64,000 nt of DNA from Nymphalis io (lineage: Eukaryota > Arthropoda > Insecta > Lepidoptera > Nymphalidae): the NCBI RefSeq assembly GCF_905147045.1, contig NC_065895.1, positions 9,801,001 through 9,865,000 of the forward strand, given 5' to 3'. Position numbers and translations under genes: made by a program. Below the pieces are notes generated by a model. The model was not told the DNA's origin and ran no database searches. It saw nothing but the letters and a program-made list of their open reading frames with translations. Of the stretch, positions 10,959 through 23,689 are shown piece after piece; the first letter of the stretch is position 1, and every line of letters begins with the position of its first letter.

Positions 10959-12624
10959 TTTATAAATTAGAATTATTGAAGAACGAGACGGTTCAGTTAA
11001 TAGAACACGTGGATATCGCCAAGAATCACTGAGTTATGCGTAATTTGTTTTATAAAACGCAATTATCTTGTTCTGTGTTAAAGGAAATATCGTATAAAAA
11101 TCTGTAAATATAGTAGTATCAATTTTTTCTAAATACTTATATATACAATGGTGAAATCCTCTCTAACCCTTCTCCTTTTTAATGGCAATAGGATATTTAC
11201 GGGAGTTAGAAACCATCCATTCGCTATGATACCTCATTCTTACTGAATGAATCTTGAAATATAAAATATAAAACTTTAGAAATTGTTAAACCAAAATAAT
11301 ACATTATGATTTATGACAATAAGAAATTGTTACGAATTCTGTACCATTAAGATAAAATAAGATAAATATCCTTTGTTTCAAGGAAACCATAAAATATAAC
11401 AAAGAACATTTTATCGATAAGTTGATTTATTAATCAGAGCCTACAATAATGGAATTCCATTGCGGACCCAATTAGGTTGTGCAAAATAAATATTTGTACG
11501 TCTCCGTTCATTTAATATTTACAATCGAACGGTATCCACTATGATTGATCCCTCCCCAACCAACCCCCAACGGAAGGTTGTTTACAAATTTTTTTATTTC
11601 AGATCTTTATGTTGATACCGGAAAACAGGCTTTGAAATTGTTTATCTCGTGTTAAAGATCGTCATCACCAGCACTGTGAAAGTGTAATTTGTTAATACCG
11701 GTAATGCACCGACAAATGATAATTTCCTGGTTGTTTTCAGCTCAAGGAAAACTAGCGAAGTCATTTTAAAAAAAATTTAGCCGAGTTAGGTTGTTCATTA
11801 TAATTGAAAAGTCAAGGAAAACATAATATACATATTTCAAAGCATGTTTTTTATTATTTCCAAAATATTTTATTGTCAAACACTAAAACTCCAATCAAAA
11901 CTTATATTGCTTGACAAACAGAGGACTTAGATGTGTTGAAATGTTTTGTTTTTGCCTTTATATATATACAAGTACCTGGGTGAGCGAGCTTCGCTCGGCT
12001 CTAATTTTTTGTAACAGAATGTTTTTCTGTAAAAAAAAATGCGTTTTTGTAAACCTAAAAAGCCAAGCCTATATAAAAAAGTAGAACAAAATCGTTACAT
12101 TATTTAATAGTTATAACGTAACGGAGTGATAGTAAGACAGAGCAGCTTCCAAATTCATAATATTATCTTGGATTTCTCTCCTCGTTTTGGTACATTAAGC
12201 ATCATAGCCAACTGTGACCTGCCTCGCTCGACTAGTTACGTCATGAGCGGTTTGTCTATTAGTTGACATGCATCAATAGAGCGATCATTTTAGCCATTGT
12301 CAAACTTTAAACAGAACAAGTACGATGCTAATTGATAATTAAACATTGATATGTTACACTTGACTTATTCAATTTTAATATAGATTTTGTTTATATTGAA
12401 GCCTATGTATTATTGTAACCAGAAATTCTATATTTAAAGTAATAATTCATGGTAAAACGAGATATTTTTTTCAAAATTGCGTTTGTGTGTATTTATTCAA
12501 CATTAATGCAAACTCAGTGTGATTGTGTGACTTTTGACAATAAAACATTATCTGATCATGTTTTCTTAAATTGCAGAAAACGTTGTATGGATTTTGTTAA
12601 AACTTTAATACGGATAAAATAATT
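10959..12624. other. AT-rich stretch with a possible old repeat
   Basis: A small inverted motif, gagcgagcttcgctcg, lies at about 11973-11988, of a kind often found in dispersed insect repeats. I could not assign it to a family. No gene was seen. Confidence 0.35.
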
Positions 12625-12975
12625 ATCATATATTCTACCACCAAACAACAACACTTTGTATAAATTATTGTGTACCGGCTTGAAGACTGTGTGAGCATGT
12701 ATTACTATAAAGACAATACTCATCACATACCTTTGACTCAAATGTTACTCCATACCATGACTCTTACTTATATGGTACTCAAACAAAAAACATCGAGTTT
12801 CGGTATATGAATATATACTATTCGGTAATTTCTTACTTGGTGAACTTGGCTCGGAGTCCAACAATAATACTTTGTATTGCTGTATTTCAGATTGATTTAT
12901 TGATTCCAATACCAATATTTATGGGTAGGGACTACCAACAGGTGGTCCATTAATTGCCTATATACCATCGTATAT
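12625..12975 (+). mobile_element. Diverged family A fragments
   Basis: At 12625-12700 the order 'atattctaccaccaaaca', 'ttgtgtaccggcttgaag', 'gtgtgagc' follows family A. A second piece at 12865-12975 ('caatactttgtattgctgt', 'tatgggtagggactacc', 'caggtggtcca') looks like its 5' and 3' parts. The copies are old and rearranged. Confidence 0.45.
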
Positions 12976-15001
12976 AAAATAAAAATGTATATACTCATAT
13001 TTGATAATACTGAATAAATACTAGCATTATTGAATCTGATATCTCCGTAGTTTATATGTCAGTCTATAACGAATGGCACCTCTAAATCACTTTCAATTGT
13101 TCTATTCCAACACATAATTTGGCACGCGGCCGCAGATGCTCCGCACAAAATGCTGATATGTGGTTGAAGCGATAGTCCAAATGACTACCACTTTGTTTTG
13201 CAGCCCACTACAGTATTATTATAATAAATGTAAACTAAATTTATATTATTAAATGCGGATAATTGGGTATGTATGAGGAGAAATTTGCGTAATTGATTGC
13301 GGTGTTTAAATAATATATCAAAATAATAATTTTATTATAAGCTAATTTGTAATACAATATTAATTGTATACTTGCTTTAAACTAATGGTATCTCAACTTT
13401 TATATTTTTTATTGGGATTTATTTTCTAACATTATTTGTAATGATATCAATTAAAATAATGTTAGAAGGTAAAACTATTTATATATTTGATAGTAGGTAT
13501 TTATTTTTAATTCGCTATAAAATTAAATATTACTAATATTAAAAAATAACACAGTGTGTTTTTGGATGTTTCTTAATCATCATGGCACTTTTTTGTGCTG
13601 TCCTGTTCCACTTGAACTGGTATACAAAGCAATTAAACACATAACGGCTACTTCCTCCTAGCACTCGTACAATAATCATATCATAATAATATTTTTTTAT
13701 TTTTTTGACACGGTTTTCTGTTCCTAAAGTAGGTAGCTTAATATCTTTCTCATATGTTAGAGCGGTCGATTTTTCCTATTAAATTTAAATCTCATGTCGT
13801 AAAAATATTAATACTAGTAAGAAAGGCTTATTATACTGTACAATATTATATGGATAATATACTAACTTGGAGTTAGTATTTATTAATTTTCATAGAGGAA
13901 TGATTCAATGCATATTTTTCAGTTGAAGAAAAAGAATAGCCGTGTCCAGCCCAGCCACAAAAACGGGTTACAGCTAGTAATTTAATAAAGCCCATTATCT
14001 GACGGGGAATGATTAAATTATGTTCATTTTCAACAAAGAGGTTTTCGTTATTACATTAAATATAATTTAACTGTCAGTCCGTATAGAAATCACAGAGCTA
14101 CACAAAGATAAAGCTCATTAAAACATTAAGTTGTTGTGCCGGCTCTCCCCGCGTCGTGTACAGGAATAAGTGGATAAAGTTCTAAGCTGTGATCTCGGGA
14201 GTGTCTTGTAGTTAACTATTTATGGTAGGGGTTTTTTAATCTCTATTCTGTTTGTTCTGTTCGTAGATGTTTTTAAGATTTTATGGTGACTTCTTATAAT
14301 TCTATAAATAACAACGTATTTTTTTAATACGTGTTATTAAAGTTTGAATGCCACAAATGTTGAGCCAAAAGCCAGTTTTGATGACAAAATTTTGTACGTA
14401 ATTTATACTTGGTGGCTTTGTGCAAGCTCGTCTGTGTAGGTACTACCTACGGTTTTTATTGCATAGGTTAAATAAAAGGTCAATCTTTAAATAAAAATCA
14501 AAATAATTCGCTTATAGTTAGAAGTAATTGCATAGTGCTGATTTATTTTAGTCGAGATTCGGTATTTTACTAATGAAATTATAATATTATAGGTGACATT
14601 TTATAATTAAATATTTTGAGCAACTTTTTCTAAAAATCTTAAATAAATGATGCAGTCAATTACGAAATAACGAAATATCTTAAGAAAATCGCTTCTCAAT
14701 TTAAGCATCCACAAAGTTTGGCTAAACTACAAAGAATCCTAAGACCCCCATAGTGTAGTTGGTTCAATTAATCTTGCTACTTTGGGCTATGGCGGTTCCT
14801 TATCGGGGTTCACAAGGCCGCTGCGCTTCGAAACATCGCGACAATGATAGATCGAGGGGACTTGATGAATTGCCGTTGTTTTTATCGAAACTAACGAGAA
14901 AAGAACGATATTAAAAATATTGCTTATCGTATTGTTAAACGTTACATTTTTTATATATGTTTTAAAATATTTTTTTACGTTAAAACGTTTTAATGAAAAA
15001 A
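12976..15001. other. AT-rich stretch, small family A fragment
   Basis: A 44-bp family A 5' piece lies at 14409-14452 (ggctttgtgcaagctcgtct). A tRNA-like block at about 14748-14820 (catagtgtagttgg ... ggggttcac) may be a worn SINE head. No gene was recognised. Confidence 0.4.
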
Positions 15002-15162
15002 ACAGGCACAAGAGATATTACATCTGAGTTCCCAAGGTGGGGTTGCATTGACGATGTAAAGAATGGTTAATATTTCTTGCAGTGCCAATGTCTATACGCA
15101 ATGGCGACCACACATCCCGAGATGATCATGTGCCCGCCCGCTTTCCTATTTTATTTAAAAAA
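15002..15162 (+). mobile_element. Family A 3' fragment
   Basis: It starts 'acaggcacaagagatatta', continues 'gttcccaaggtggggttgc' and 'cttgcagtgccaatgtctat', and ends 'cccgctttcctattttattt' then A-rich. The 5' half is missing. Confidence 0.7.
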
Positions 15163-15464
15163 TGTTTTAAATAAAAAAGTATCGTTATCGGCCCAAATTT
15201 AATAAAATAGTCACAGCATAGTATGAAGCACCGGTAAATCTTAGACGGTGGATAAAATTAGGGCAAGCATCTCGACTATTTGAATTTGTAAACTGAATTG
15301 AATTCTGTTACACAAAAAGCTACTTATATAAGCCTACTTAAATAGGGAATATAGTAATTTTGTTTTATCTGTTCATAAAGAAAATCATCATTAGATAAAC
15401 TGTGGGTCATGCAGCATCATATTGAATTTAATATTGTATCAATCTCATTATCTGTATATTTATA

Positions 15465-15830
15465 CTGACTGCCTCGTTTGTCCAGTGGCTCGATGTAAGG
15501 CCTTAGGTCCGGAGGTCTTGGGTTCAATCGCCAGGTCGAGTCAAGAAAAAATTATTGGGTTTTTCTGTCAGAAAATTCTCAGTAGCAACCCGGAGTCTGG
15601 AAGTTAGAAGTGTGTACAATCCCGAGCCTCGGAAAGCACGTAAAGCCGTTGATCCTGCGCCTGAACTCTTTCCGGTCGTGTCGGATTACCGTCCCATCGG
15701 ATTATGAGAGTTAGGGAATAGAGAGTGCACCTGTGTTTGCGCACACACTTGTGTACTATAATATCTCCTGCGTAGTTGGCTAATCTCTCTTGAGATTGGC
15801 CGCCGAAATCGGTCTGGAAGACTTGATTAT
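15465..15830 (+). mobile_element. SINE family D, full copy with target duplication
   Basis: The tRNA-like head is ctgcctcgtttgtccagtgg, with a B box at 'cttgggttcaatcgccagg'. The body is about 300 bp and ends 'cgaaatcggtctggaag'. It is flanked by tatatttata at 15455-15464 and 15831-15840, a 10-bp direct repeat that looks like the target-site duplication. It is the reference copy for family D in this window. Confidence 0.88.
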
Positions 15831-15840
15831 TATATTTATA

Positions 15841-17427
15841 GTAAGTAAAGGTCTATGTTGTAAAAACAAACTGTTTCTTAATTACTATTCAGTTATTACA
15901 GCACTTACATTTTACTGTAACCTTAACTCTAATGGCTGCTCAGTTGGACTGCAGATTGTAAGGTTTTAAGGAGTTTTTATGGTTAAAATGTTTTTTGTCA
16001 CGAGTTGAAAATATTGACGATATTGCAATCCTGTGCCTTGGAAAACATGTGTTAAACATTTATTAAATGATTTTTATTATATCATCAATTTTGTCGAATT
16101 GTCAGTTGAAGTGTGACAAAAAGCATTGTATTTGTATTTGTGTTATTATACGTATTTAATATCTTGAGTTCAGTTAGATAGTTAAATTGATATCGATGGT
16201 CAATCACGTTGAGTTTGGTCGCCGGTGCCGAAATAGATCAGGGACCAGCCCCTAGGTGTATATCATCATCAGTCGCAAATACCATAACAAGTTAAGCAAT
16301 ACTCTGTATACCTCAACACTTTCTATTGAAATATATATATAACTATTATATCACTTATTTAGAACAATCGAATATTTTCGTTTATATTTCAAATATCGTA
16401 ATATTTTAGCAGACGTTGTTCAACGATATTGAAATAAATTGATGATGAACGAGGATTTTTTTTATCGCTTATCATGTAAACATTGTCAAGATTGTCGTGA
16501 GACTGATGCGCGGTCGCTTTGTTTGATTTGCAAGATTTTTCATAATTTATTTTTACTTCGTTTTTGAATTACCACCGTGATTAGAATGGCCACCGTGACC
16601 GGCATTGATTAGGAGGAGATCGTCATCTTGGTTTAGGTATTTATGTTCTTATTTCATGGATACCCTAAACCAACTTCCCTTTGTGACGTACGGTGTCCCG
16701 GCTTGAGATGAGACTTTGCTATATTATATTCAACTGAAACCATAATATGGCTCATTCATTCAAAAAGATTCATCGTTAATTCCAAATTATATATTTGCAG
16801 TTGCAATTACCTGTTGCTCAGAGCAATAGCAGAAAAACATTGTTGCTTTCACTCTTAAGAGATATGGTTCATTTCTCGCCCCTAGAATTGGAATTCCGAT
16901 TCTACATGATCATGTTTTTTCTAAGAGCAAGATCTGATTTGTGTCCGAGTTTTAATATTTTCAATATTAGACCATTGATAAGAAATAGATTTATATATAT
17001 GACCCTGCTCGATGAATATTACATAATATATAATAATAAGTTGTATTAACAAATACATACTTAAAGGTTGAGACACAAACAGCGTAACGGCTTAATACTG
17101 TAACTGCTTTATTTATTATAAAATTTGTTTTTTTTTCTGCAAGGTTTTCGAATTTGTATTGATTTACTTTTTTTTACCAAAAATCTTGAGCAATTTAAAA
17201 AATCTTTTATTGACTTACCAAAATAAGGAAGTCATTTATGTTTATAAAAAATTAATAACATTTAGTATTTTATAATCATGCCAGGCTGAAAGCGAATGAT
17301 ATTTTATTTTAAAGATAAGAAATATTGGAGTAGCAAAAGCGAAATTAATTTTCAAGTTTATACGATCTGATCTCGGCTTATCACGGACTTCGTAGAAAGC
17401 GTTACAGAGTTTGATTGAATTTACCAA

Positions 17428-17429
<2 letters not shown>
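15841..17429. other. AT-rich stretch, no assigned gene
   Basis: A D-like 3' end may lie at about 16205-16250 (ggtcgccggtgccgaaatag). The 84-codon frame at 16795-17049 is unrecognised. A possible short minus-strand coding relic is listed at 16553-16648. Confidence 0.35.
16553..16648 (-). CDS. Gly/His-rich short ORF, candidate terminal exon
   Basis: Minus-strand frame of 31 codons ending in TAA at 16553-16555. The peptide has an acidic start (DDD), a hydrophobic LLLI, then GHGGHSNHGGN and the end SKTK. Glycine/histidine repeats of this kind occur at the ends of some secreted insect proteins, but so short a run is weak evidence. No start or partner exon is visible. Confidence 0.12.
   Translation of the reverse strand, partial: EHKYLNQDDDLLLINAGHGGHSNHGGNSKTK

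Positions 17430-17482
<53 letters not shown>
17430..17482. repeat. (AT)n microsatellite, about 53 bp
   Basis: An uninterrupted dinucleotide run. The 98-codon minus frame at 17242-17538 owes its Tyr-Ile repeat to this run and is not a gene. Confidence 0.97.
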
Positions 17483-17485
<3 letters not shown>

Positions 17486-19557
17486 CGTATATAATAGTTT
17501 GATAAATTAATTCCATTGATCCAAAAATATGGAGTCAAAGTTCAAGCGTCTTTTACGGGGAGTATTATCATAATATAGTTCTAAGAAAAATAACATCTCA
17601 TATCAAAAAAACATTCATAAGTAAACCTTATAACGCAATAAAAGACTAAACACGTGATAAAAACTGTGGAGTTACTATTAATTGATTCTCGTGCAGAATA
17701 AATAATAAACTTATTTGTATTATTGTAATCTTAGAAACCAGATCAGAAGGGATTTTTTTTAAAAACAAAATTACAGAAAACTAGATAATAAATTTAATCA
17801 ATTTTACAAAATCACAAACTATTCGACAATTTTTACTAATGAATTTATGTAACAACAATTCTCCTAATTTAATTCAAAACTAACCCTAGCAACACGACAC
17901 TAACAAACTTAATCGCAATGGATTACAAAAATAACACAGTATGACACCAATCGACCGAACACATATACCGATAGCAAAAAGAGCCCTGTCTACCGTCAAC
18001 CCTCCTTTAAATACACTTCCTCCCACTACTACCCTATATTCCTACAGTAAATTTAATATTTATAAATCGGTGGTATAGAGTAGTTACCACCTGGAGCTGG
18101 TAAAGAGAAGCTTTATTAGGTCCTCCTTGGTAAAAATTACATTACGAACCGGGTGTTTTAAATTATAACATTAAATTCATACGTGTTATTGTGAACTTAA
18201 GTAAATAAAACATATTTCTATTTTAATTTAAAGCTAATTTAATCTTCTAAAATCATTCCATTAGTAATTCATATATAGACAGTTTACCTTGAAAACTCAA
18301 TCATTTATATCATCAGCTTAACCACGCTAAATATTGCATATATGCTGACAATTGTCGAATTTACTAATACTAGGCTAGCATACATTGTCATAAGTAAATA
18401 AATATTTTTTACAGTATTTAAATTAAGACAACCTCTACATTGAATCCGATAACACATTAGATAACATGGTTTGTTATATGGAATGTATTATATACTCAGA
18501 GTTTTGACATTGAATGTCTCACCAATATTCGTTTTAATTTTCAAATCTATTTTGATATTATCGTAATAAATACAATATTTATTTGGTAGTAGGGAAATTA
18601 TTACAAATAATAATAAATTATATACTTGTGAATTTAGTGTGTGTGATCAAGAGTAGCACGTCTGGTTGAGTTTTAATTGAAAGAAAGTGAAAAAACTATA
18701 GTATCTTATTGTTATTACGAGCATCGTATATATAAAGTAGATAACGAGACTCAAAAATGCAAACAAATTTGTACCTAGAGAATATTCTTTTGGATTTTGT
18801 AATTGAATGCATTGTAGACAAATCTACCAGTACTATTCTTTAAGAACTCATTTAGTATCTCAAACGTAAATTGTTGAGAGGTTTACGCTATTTCGATGGT
18901 GTATCCTTTATGTATGATAATTAATTATCTTTATAGAAAACGTTGCATATAACTTTTCTGTTTGACGGTGAGTTTGAAGTTGAAGTGACATGACGAATAA
19001 TTTTATTAATTACGGTATGAGCAATGTTGGAGAATATGGAAATTGAAAAAGTTTGATAAAAATGAGCAAGTTGTGCTTTTTTGTGTTTAGTTTACCGTAA
19101 TTTATTCAAATAATTTTATCCTTATAATACAGATGTGATTGCGTGTGATTTTATAAAACAGGGTTTGATAGGCGACTAGAACAAAGATTTTTAAAAATAT
19201 TCATATGATCTATTTATCACTTTTTTAGTCTTTGCTTTCTTCAAAATTTCAACCTCTATATTATCATAAAAATAGCCATATATACACGATCTCAAAGTGT
19301 CACTAATTCCCTCGAGTGTTATTAAGAAAATTATTTTCCATTTCGACTCACCTTTCTTCACCAAGAGTACCAACAATTTGCATAAATTACGAAACTCTTC
19401 ACCTCTTGAACTGAATTTCAGATAGCGTCAAATACACTTAAATTTATTTCAACTCAGTCAAAATTGATTTCAGTTACTTAACAACTTTGATTAAAATTTA
19501 GTTAATTAAAAATAAACCCTTTACGGCAGAGGAATTTTATAAGTAATAAAATAAGAC
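17483..19557. other. AT-rich stretch, no gene seen
   Basis: No repeat family was recognised. A 61-codon minus frame at 19191-19376 is unrecognised and has no supporting signal. Confidence 0.45.
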
Positions 19558-19569
19558 ATACAAAATTAA

Positions 19570-19882
19570 AAAAAAAGTCGAGATGGCCCAGTGGTAAGAA
19601 CGCGTGAATCTTAACCGATGAACGTGGGTTCAAACCCGGGCAAGCACCTCTGAATTTACATGTGCTTAATTTCTGTTTATAATTCATCTCGTGCTTTTCG
19701 GTGAAGGAAAACATCGTGAGGAAACCTGCATGTGTCTAATTTCATCGAAATTCTGCCACATGTGTATTCTACCAACCCGCACTGGAGCAGCGTGGTGGAA
19801 TAAGCTCCAAACCTTCTCAAAAAAAAGGGAGAGGAGGCCTTAGCCCAGCAGTGGGACATTTACAGGCTGTTACTGTACTGTT
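19570..19882 (+). mobile_element. SINE family B, full copy with 12-bp target duplication
   Basis: Head gtcgagatggcccagtgg, B box gtgggttcaaacccggg, 3' end 'agcccagcagtgggacattt' and a short ttactgtactgt tail. Direct repeats of atacaaaattaa at 19558-19569 and 19883-19894 flank it exactly, which supports insertion by target-primed reverse transcription. Confidence 0.92.
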
Positions 19883-19894
19883 ATACAAAATTAA

Positions 19895-20349
19895 GAAAAA
19901 TATTTATCTAATAAATAAATATACAAATTAGTAAATAACAATTTTTAACGTGCATACAGTTATAAAATATAATCATAGTACAAAATACACAACTACAACC
20001 CACACACGCGCGCGGGTGAGGGTTTTTTTTTGTGTGAGATTTTCAAATTTTGTTTTCAATTTTATAATTTAAGTTTTTAAAGGACGAAAAAATACTTTTG
20101 AAGGACCTATGTAAATGACTACTTTTAGTTTTAGCTTATGAATAGGCTCTTTGTGAATAAATTAATAAGGTATTCGGCTTTTAGGTATTGAGTTATTATT
20201 AAAGTAGAAGGCGTAAAGATTGTTCATAATTCATTTTTATTCATTCTAAGTTATTAAGTAATATTTCTGTATCTCCATAGATATGTTGTCCGTGCATTTG
20301 GTGTATCTTATCTTTAATTTATATTTTTTTTATTGTTGCTTATTACCAA
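19895..20349. other. AT-rich stretch, nothing recognised
   Basis: A short (CG)n-like motif lies at about 20005-20015 (cacacgcgcgcggg). There is no gene or known repeat. Confidence 0.5.
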
Positions 20350-20835
20350 GCAACATCACACCTACATGGTGTTCCTCGGCGATTTCGACGCCAAATCGCG
20401 TGCCTGTGGAAACCCGGCTATGAGCGTGGGCCCTACTCTCCAGCATTTCTCTACTTAACAGGAGAAAGGTGCCCCAGGTGGGCATATCGTTTGCTACACC
20501 TGGACCGGCATGCAGAATTTTGAATTGGCGAATAGAGAAAGATGTAGAAACTCTGTCGGATCACGGGTACATCCGATTAGAGATCTCCACGTCTCGCGAG
20601 CTGGCGGATCGTGACTTGGTCAAGAAAACTGCTATCGTGCAGCGATGGGGTTCTGCGGGAGGACGGCGTCGAAGAGCTAACGGGTCGCATGTGCAATACT
20701 CAAAAAGAGTTGTGTGACGCAACTTTGCCAAGGACCCGGCGCAGGGTACCGTGACGTCATGTATACTTGTGGTCACCCGAAATTGCAGAGCTTCGGCGAT
20801 GTGTAACCGGACGCGCAAGCGGAAAGGGCTTGACG
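20350..20835 (+). pseudogene. R1-clade retrotransposon, endonuclease fragment
   Basis: A decayed piece of an R1-type ORF2. In one frame from 20352 it reads VFLGDFDAKSRACGNP, the GDFNAK-like block of the APE endonuclease. After a deletion and frameshift, the frame at 20469 gives SFATPGPACR, then VETLSDHGYIRLEIS, which holds the SDH catalytic block. A third frame near 20735 gives PRTRRR and WSPEIAELRR, seen after the endonuclease domain in R1 elements. Stops and at least two frame changes make it inactive. The 133-codon minus frame (20561-20962) is only its antisense. Confidence 0.85.
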
Positions 20836-21448
20836 TGGGCTTAGAGGGACAGCTGCTAGCTTGCATATAATAATCGAAATATATACATAATAAAAAAGGA
20901 AAATAAAAAAGATGAAGGCCCGGAAAGTCTGTGATTTTTTTTAAAATAAACACACCGCTCAATTAATGTTAATTTTAATCGTGGCCCTGTGGTTTTTTGT
21001 TGATGTAAATAAAGTGTTTATATATAATTATGTAAAGATACTAATTGTGCGCTATAAATTTATGCGAATAAAATGTCCTTTCACGTTTGTCAGCTTTTAC
21101 ATAATTTGAACAAATAAATAAATATTCAACACGTCTCGTCGTCTGTTTGAATATAATTTACAAGGTGAACTCATGCGTGACAATTTCGTTTATGTATTAG
21201 ATATTGATATATAGTGTTAGTGATCATTGCGTGATGTAATTACGTGATTAATAATCGTGTGGCATGTTTGATATGTATCAAACACACACACACACAACAT
21301 ATGTATCATCCGGCCTATGTCAATAACTGCTGCTCTATATTTTATCTTCAATGTAGGATAATTGCATTAAATAGCTTAATTGATCAAATCCTGGCTCACC
21401 GGTATTATGTATAATAAACTACATGGTACTATTTCTGTACTATTTGAC
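20836..21448. other. AT-rich stretch, short (AC)n
   Basis: An (AC)n run lies at about 21279-21295, flanked by repeated atatgtatcat motifs. No gene was seen. Confidence 0.5.
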
Positions 21449-21752
21449 TGCCTCGTTGGTCGAGTAGCTAGATATAAGGCAGTACATATCGAGATCTTGG
21501 GATCAAATTCCAGGACGGACAAAAAAAATATTATTGGGTTTTTCTGTCGAAAATTCGCAGTAGTAGCCCGAAGTCTGGAAGTGGGAGTGTGTACACTCCC
21601 GTTCCTCGGAAAGCACGTAAGCCGTTAGCCGTTGATCTTACGTCTGAACTCTTTCCAGTCGTGTAGGATTGCCGTCTCATCTGATTATGAGATGAATAGA
21701 GAGAGTAATCTCTCTTGAGATTGGCCGTGGCCAAAATAGATCTGGAAGACAT
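21449..21752 (+). mobile_element. SINE family D copy
   Basis: Head gactgcctcgttggtcgagt, then ttattgggtttttctgtcga, cctcggaaagcacgtaagcc and 'ctcttgagattggcc'. It lacks the 'gtgcactataatat' section of full copies. The ORFs at 21380 and 21531 are repeat-derived. Confidence 0.85.
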
Positions 21753-21780
21753 TATTATAATTCATAAAAGGTAAACTAAC

Positions 21781-21850
21781 AGCTGGACTAAGACCTCATC
21801 TCCCTTCGAGGAGAACGTTTGAAGCTTATTTCAACACGCATAAATAATTT
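21781..21850 (-). mobile_element. SINE family B 3' fragment
   Basis: 'agctggactaagacctcatc', 'gaggagaacgtttgaagct' and 'tatttcaacacg' match the reverse complement of the B 3' half with changes. Confidence 0.5.
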
Positions 21851-23405
21851 GTAATCATAATATGCAAGAAACCTGAAACAAATATTAAACGTTACGAATA
21901 TGTGTATGACCTGCGAAAGAAAGTTTATTTTTATATATTAACGTAAACAGTATACAAAAATCTATTGAATAGAAATATTTGAACGGAACATACAACAATA
22001 TCAAAACGGAAACGTCCCTAATGCGTGCTATAAATCGAACATATCGCGGATACTGCAAAGTTATAGCTACGTCGTAAATTCTCTCCTGACCATTATTGTC
22101 GCTCAGAGTTGTGCTAAGCTGTCTTTGCAATAAATACAGAATGTAGGTCAACTGTTAACGATATTGTTAATGTTAAACATTTTATGTGTCAATATTTTCT
22201 AATAATTATTATTAAGATAATGAAATTATTTAACTATCGGCCGCCTAACACTTACTGCTTATTATATATATATTATATATTAACCATTCCTAACATTGCA
22301 ATGGACCGCCAACCTTGGGAACTAAGATTTTATGTCTCAAATGCTTGTTACACTGAATCGTATTTCAAACCGGAACAAAACAATATTAAGTATTATTGTT
22401 TAGGTGTAGAAGATATTATAAGAGGATGGTGTTATGGTACTGGTAACATTTTTAATGAAAAGAAATATTATTTTTTCTCCATTAGTTAACATTTTAAATT
22501 CAATATTTTTTATTAATTTCATGATTATATCTTGATATCACCTACGGTTAGGCATATAATATATCTTTTATTTTAATTGTTGAGTTAGTTTCCGATTCTT
22601 ACGCTGAATATTTTTATAATCGTTGCAGGAAGGCAGGCGGGCGGGCAAATATACCAAAGCCAATCAACCAAACGCCACCAACAGCATTGACATTGAAAGA
22701 AATAAAGTATCCCGTTTGCCATAAATCTTAGAATCTAGGAGGTTATATCTGTACTTGTAACTGTTGGTAAAATCATCATACCAAACGGAAGATGGAGATA
22801 TTATATAGTATAGTATAGCAGCAGTAAACCGTTCGTAACTGGTTGATATCTACCCAGGCGAGACTGCACAAAGTGGAAACTAGGCCTGGCACCGGTAAAA
22901 TAAATACAATGATATAGTTTTGGGTAAGAAACTGTAATTTATCCTTATATGGATTTAAATAGGTGCTTGTATTTATTGTACAATGTATATATATTGCGTA
23001 CAAATCAACATTTATTATTATTTATCGAAAAACAAGTAAAATTTTAGCATTATTTAAATTTTAGCATTATTTAAAAACTATGTTTTAATTATAAAAAAAT
23101 GTTTTTCCTAACCTTACTTTCTAGTAATTTAATTCTAAAAAACATTTTAATATTCTGTACCGTGTTCTTATCAACCTTGACTTGTAATTTAGTTACAGAA
23201 TATTGATTATCCCTTAAAAGCCCAATTGCTTTTGCCAAAGTAGCCTATGAGATGACCCAATAATATTCTACTCGAGTTTTATCGAATTTAAATATTTACG
23301 GTAGACGGTAGACGTCCCACTGAATTAGATACTCGGAATAGCGGGTTGGTTGCGTATAATTCCGGATAAGCGCTTTTTATGTACTGAATTAGTTTTAATA
23401 AATTC
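21851..23405. other. AT-rich stretch with a family A copy
   Basis: Beyond the copy at 22283-22432, a weak A-like end may lie near 22850-22890 (tacccaggcgagactgcaca). No gene was recognised. Confidence 0.4.
22283..22432 (-). mobile_element. Family A, diverged fragment
   Basis: 'aaccattcctaacattgcaa', 'ccgccaaccttgggaactaa' and 'aaaccggaacaaaacaatat' keep the family order. The 101-codon frame 22184-22489 runs over it and is not a gene. Confidence 0.6.
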
Positions 23406-23472
23406 CTCCAAGTTTTCCTTGAACACCGATTAGGGGATGGGCCCCTAATCGGTGTTCAAGGAAAACTTGGAG
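23406..23472. repeat. Perfect palindrome, 31-bp arms, 5-nt loop
   Basis: The left arm (23406-23436) starts ctccaagttttccttgaac. The right arm (23442-23472) is its exact reverse complement. The loop is atggg at 23437-23441. Transcribed, it would form a perfect hairpin. The DNA to its right (gagaaacctgcatggcag) weakly resembles a SINE B section. Confidence 0.95.
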
Positions 23473-23689
23473 AGAAACCTGCATGGCAGATCGTTAGACA
23501 TATTATGTCTGGCATCCTACAGTGAAACAAGTACAAAACAAAAGGGAAAGCCGTTGCTAACAGATAGTAAGCGAACTGTAACTTTTCATATGAAACGATT
23601 ATTAAAAAAATACTAATCAGTTTCTCTACGATACCAGGAGATCAGACATGACAATACATTGAGCAATTAGTTGCTGAAAAAAATCGTTA

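Noticed and set aside
14748..14820. tRNA gene near 14.75 kb
   Set aside because: There are tRNA-like blocks but no convincing B box consensus or paired acceptor stem.
17242..17538. 98-codon minus ORF
   Set aside because: Its core is the (AT)n microsatellite translated as Tyr-Ile repeats.
20561..20962. 133-codon minus-strand ORF as a gene
   Set aside because: It is antisense to the R1 endonuclease fragment, whose motifs are clear on the plus strand.
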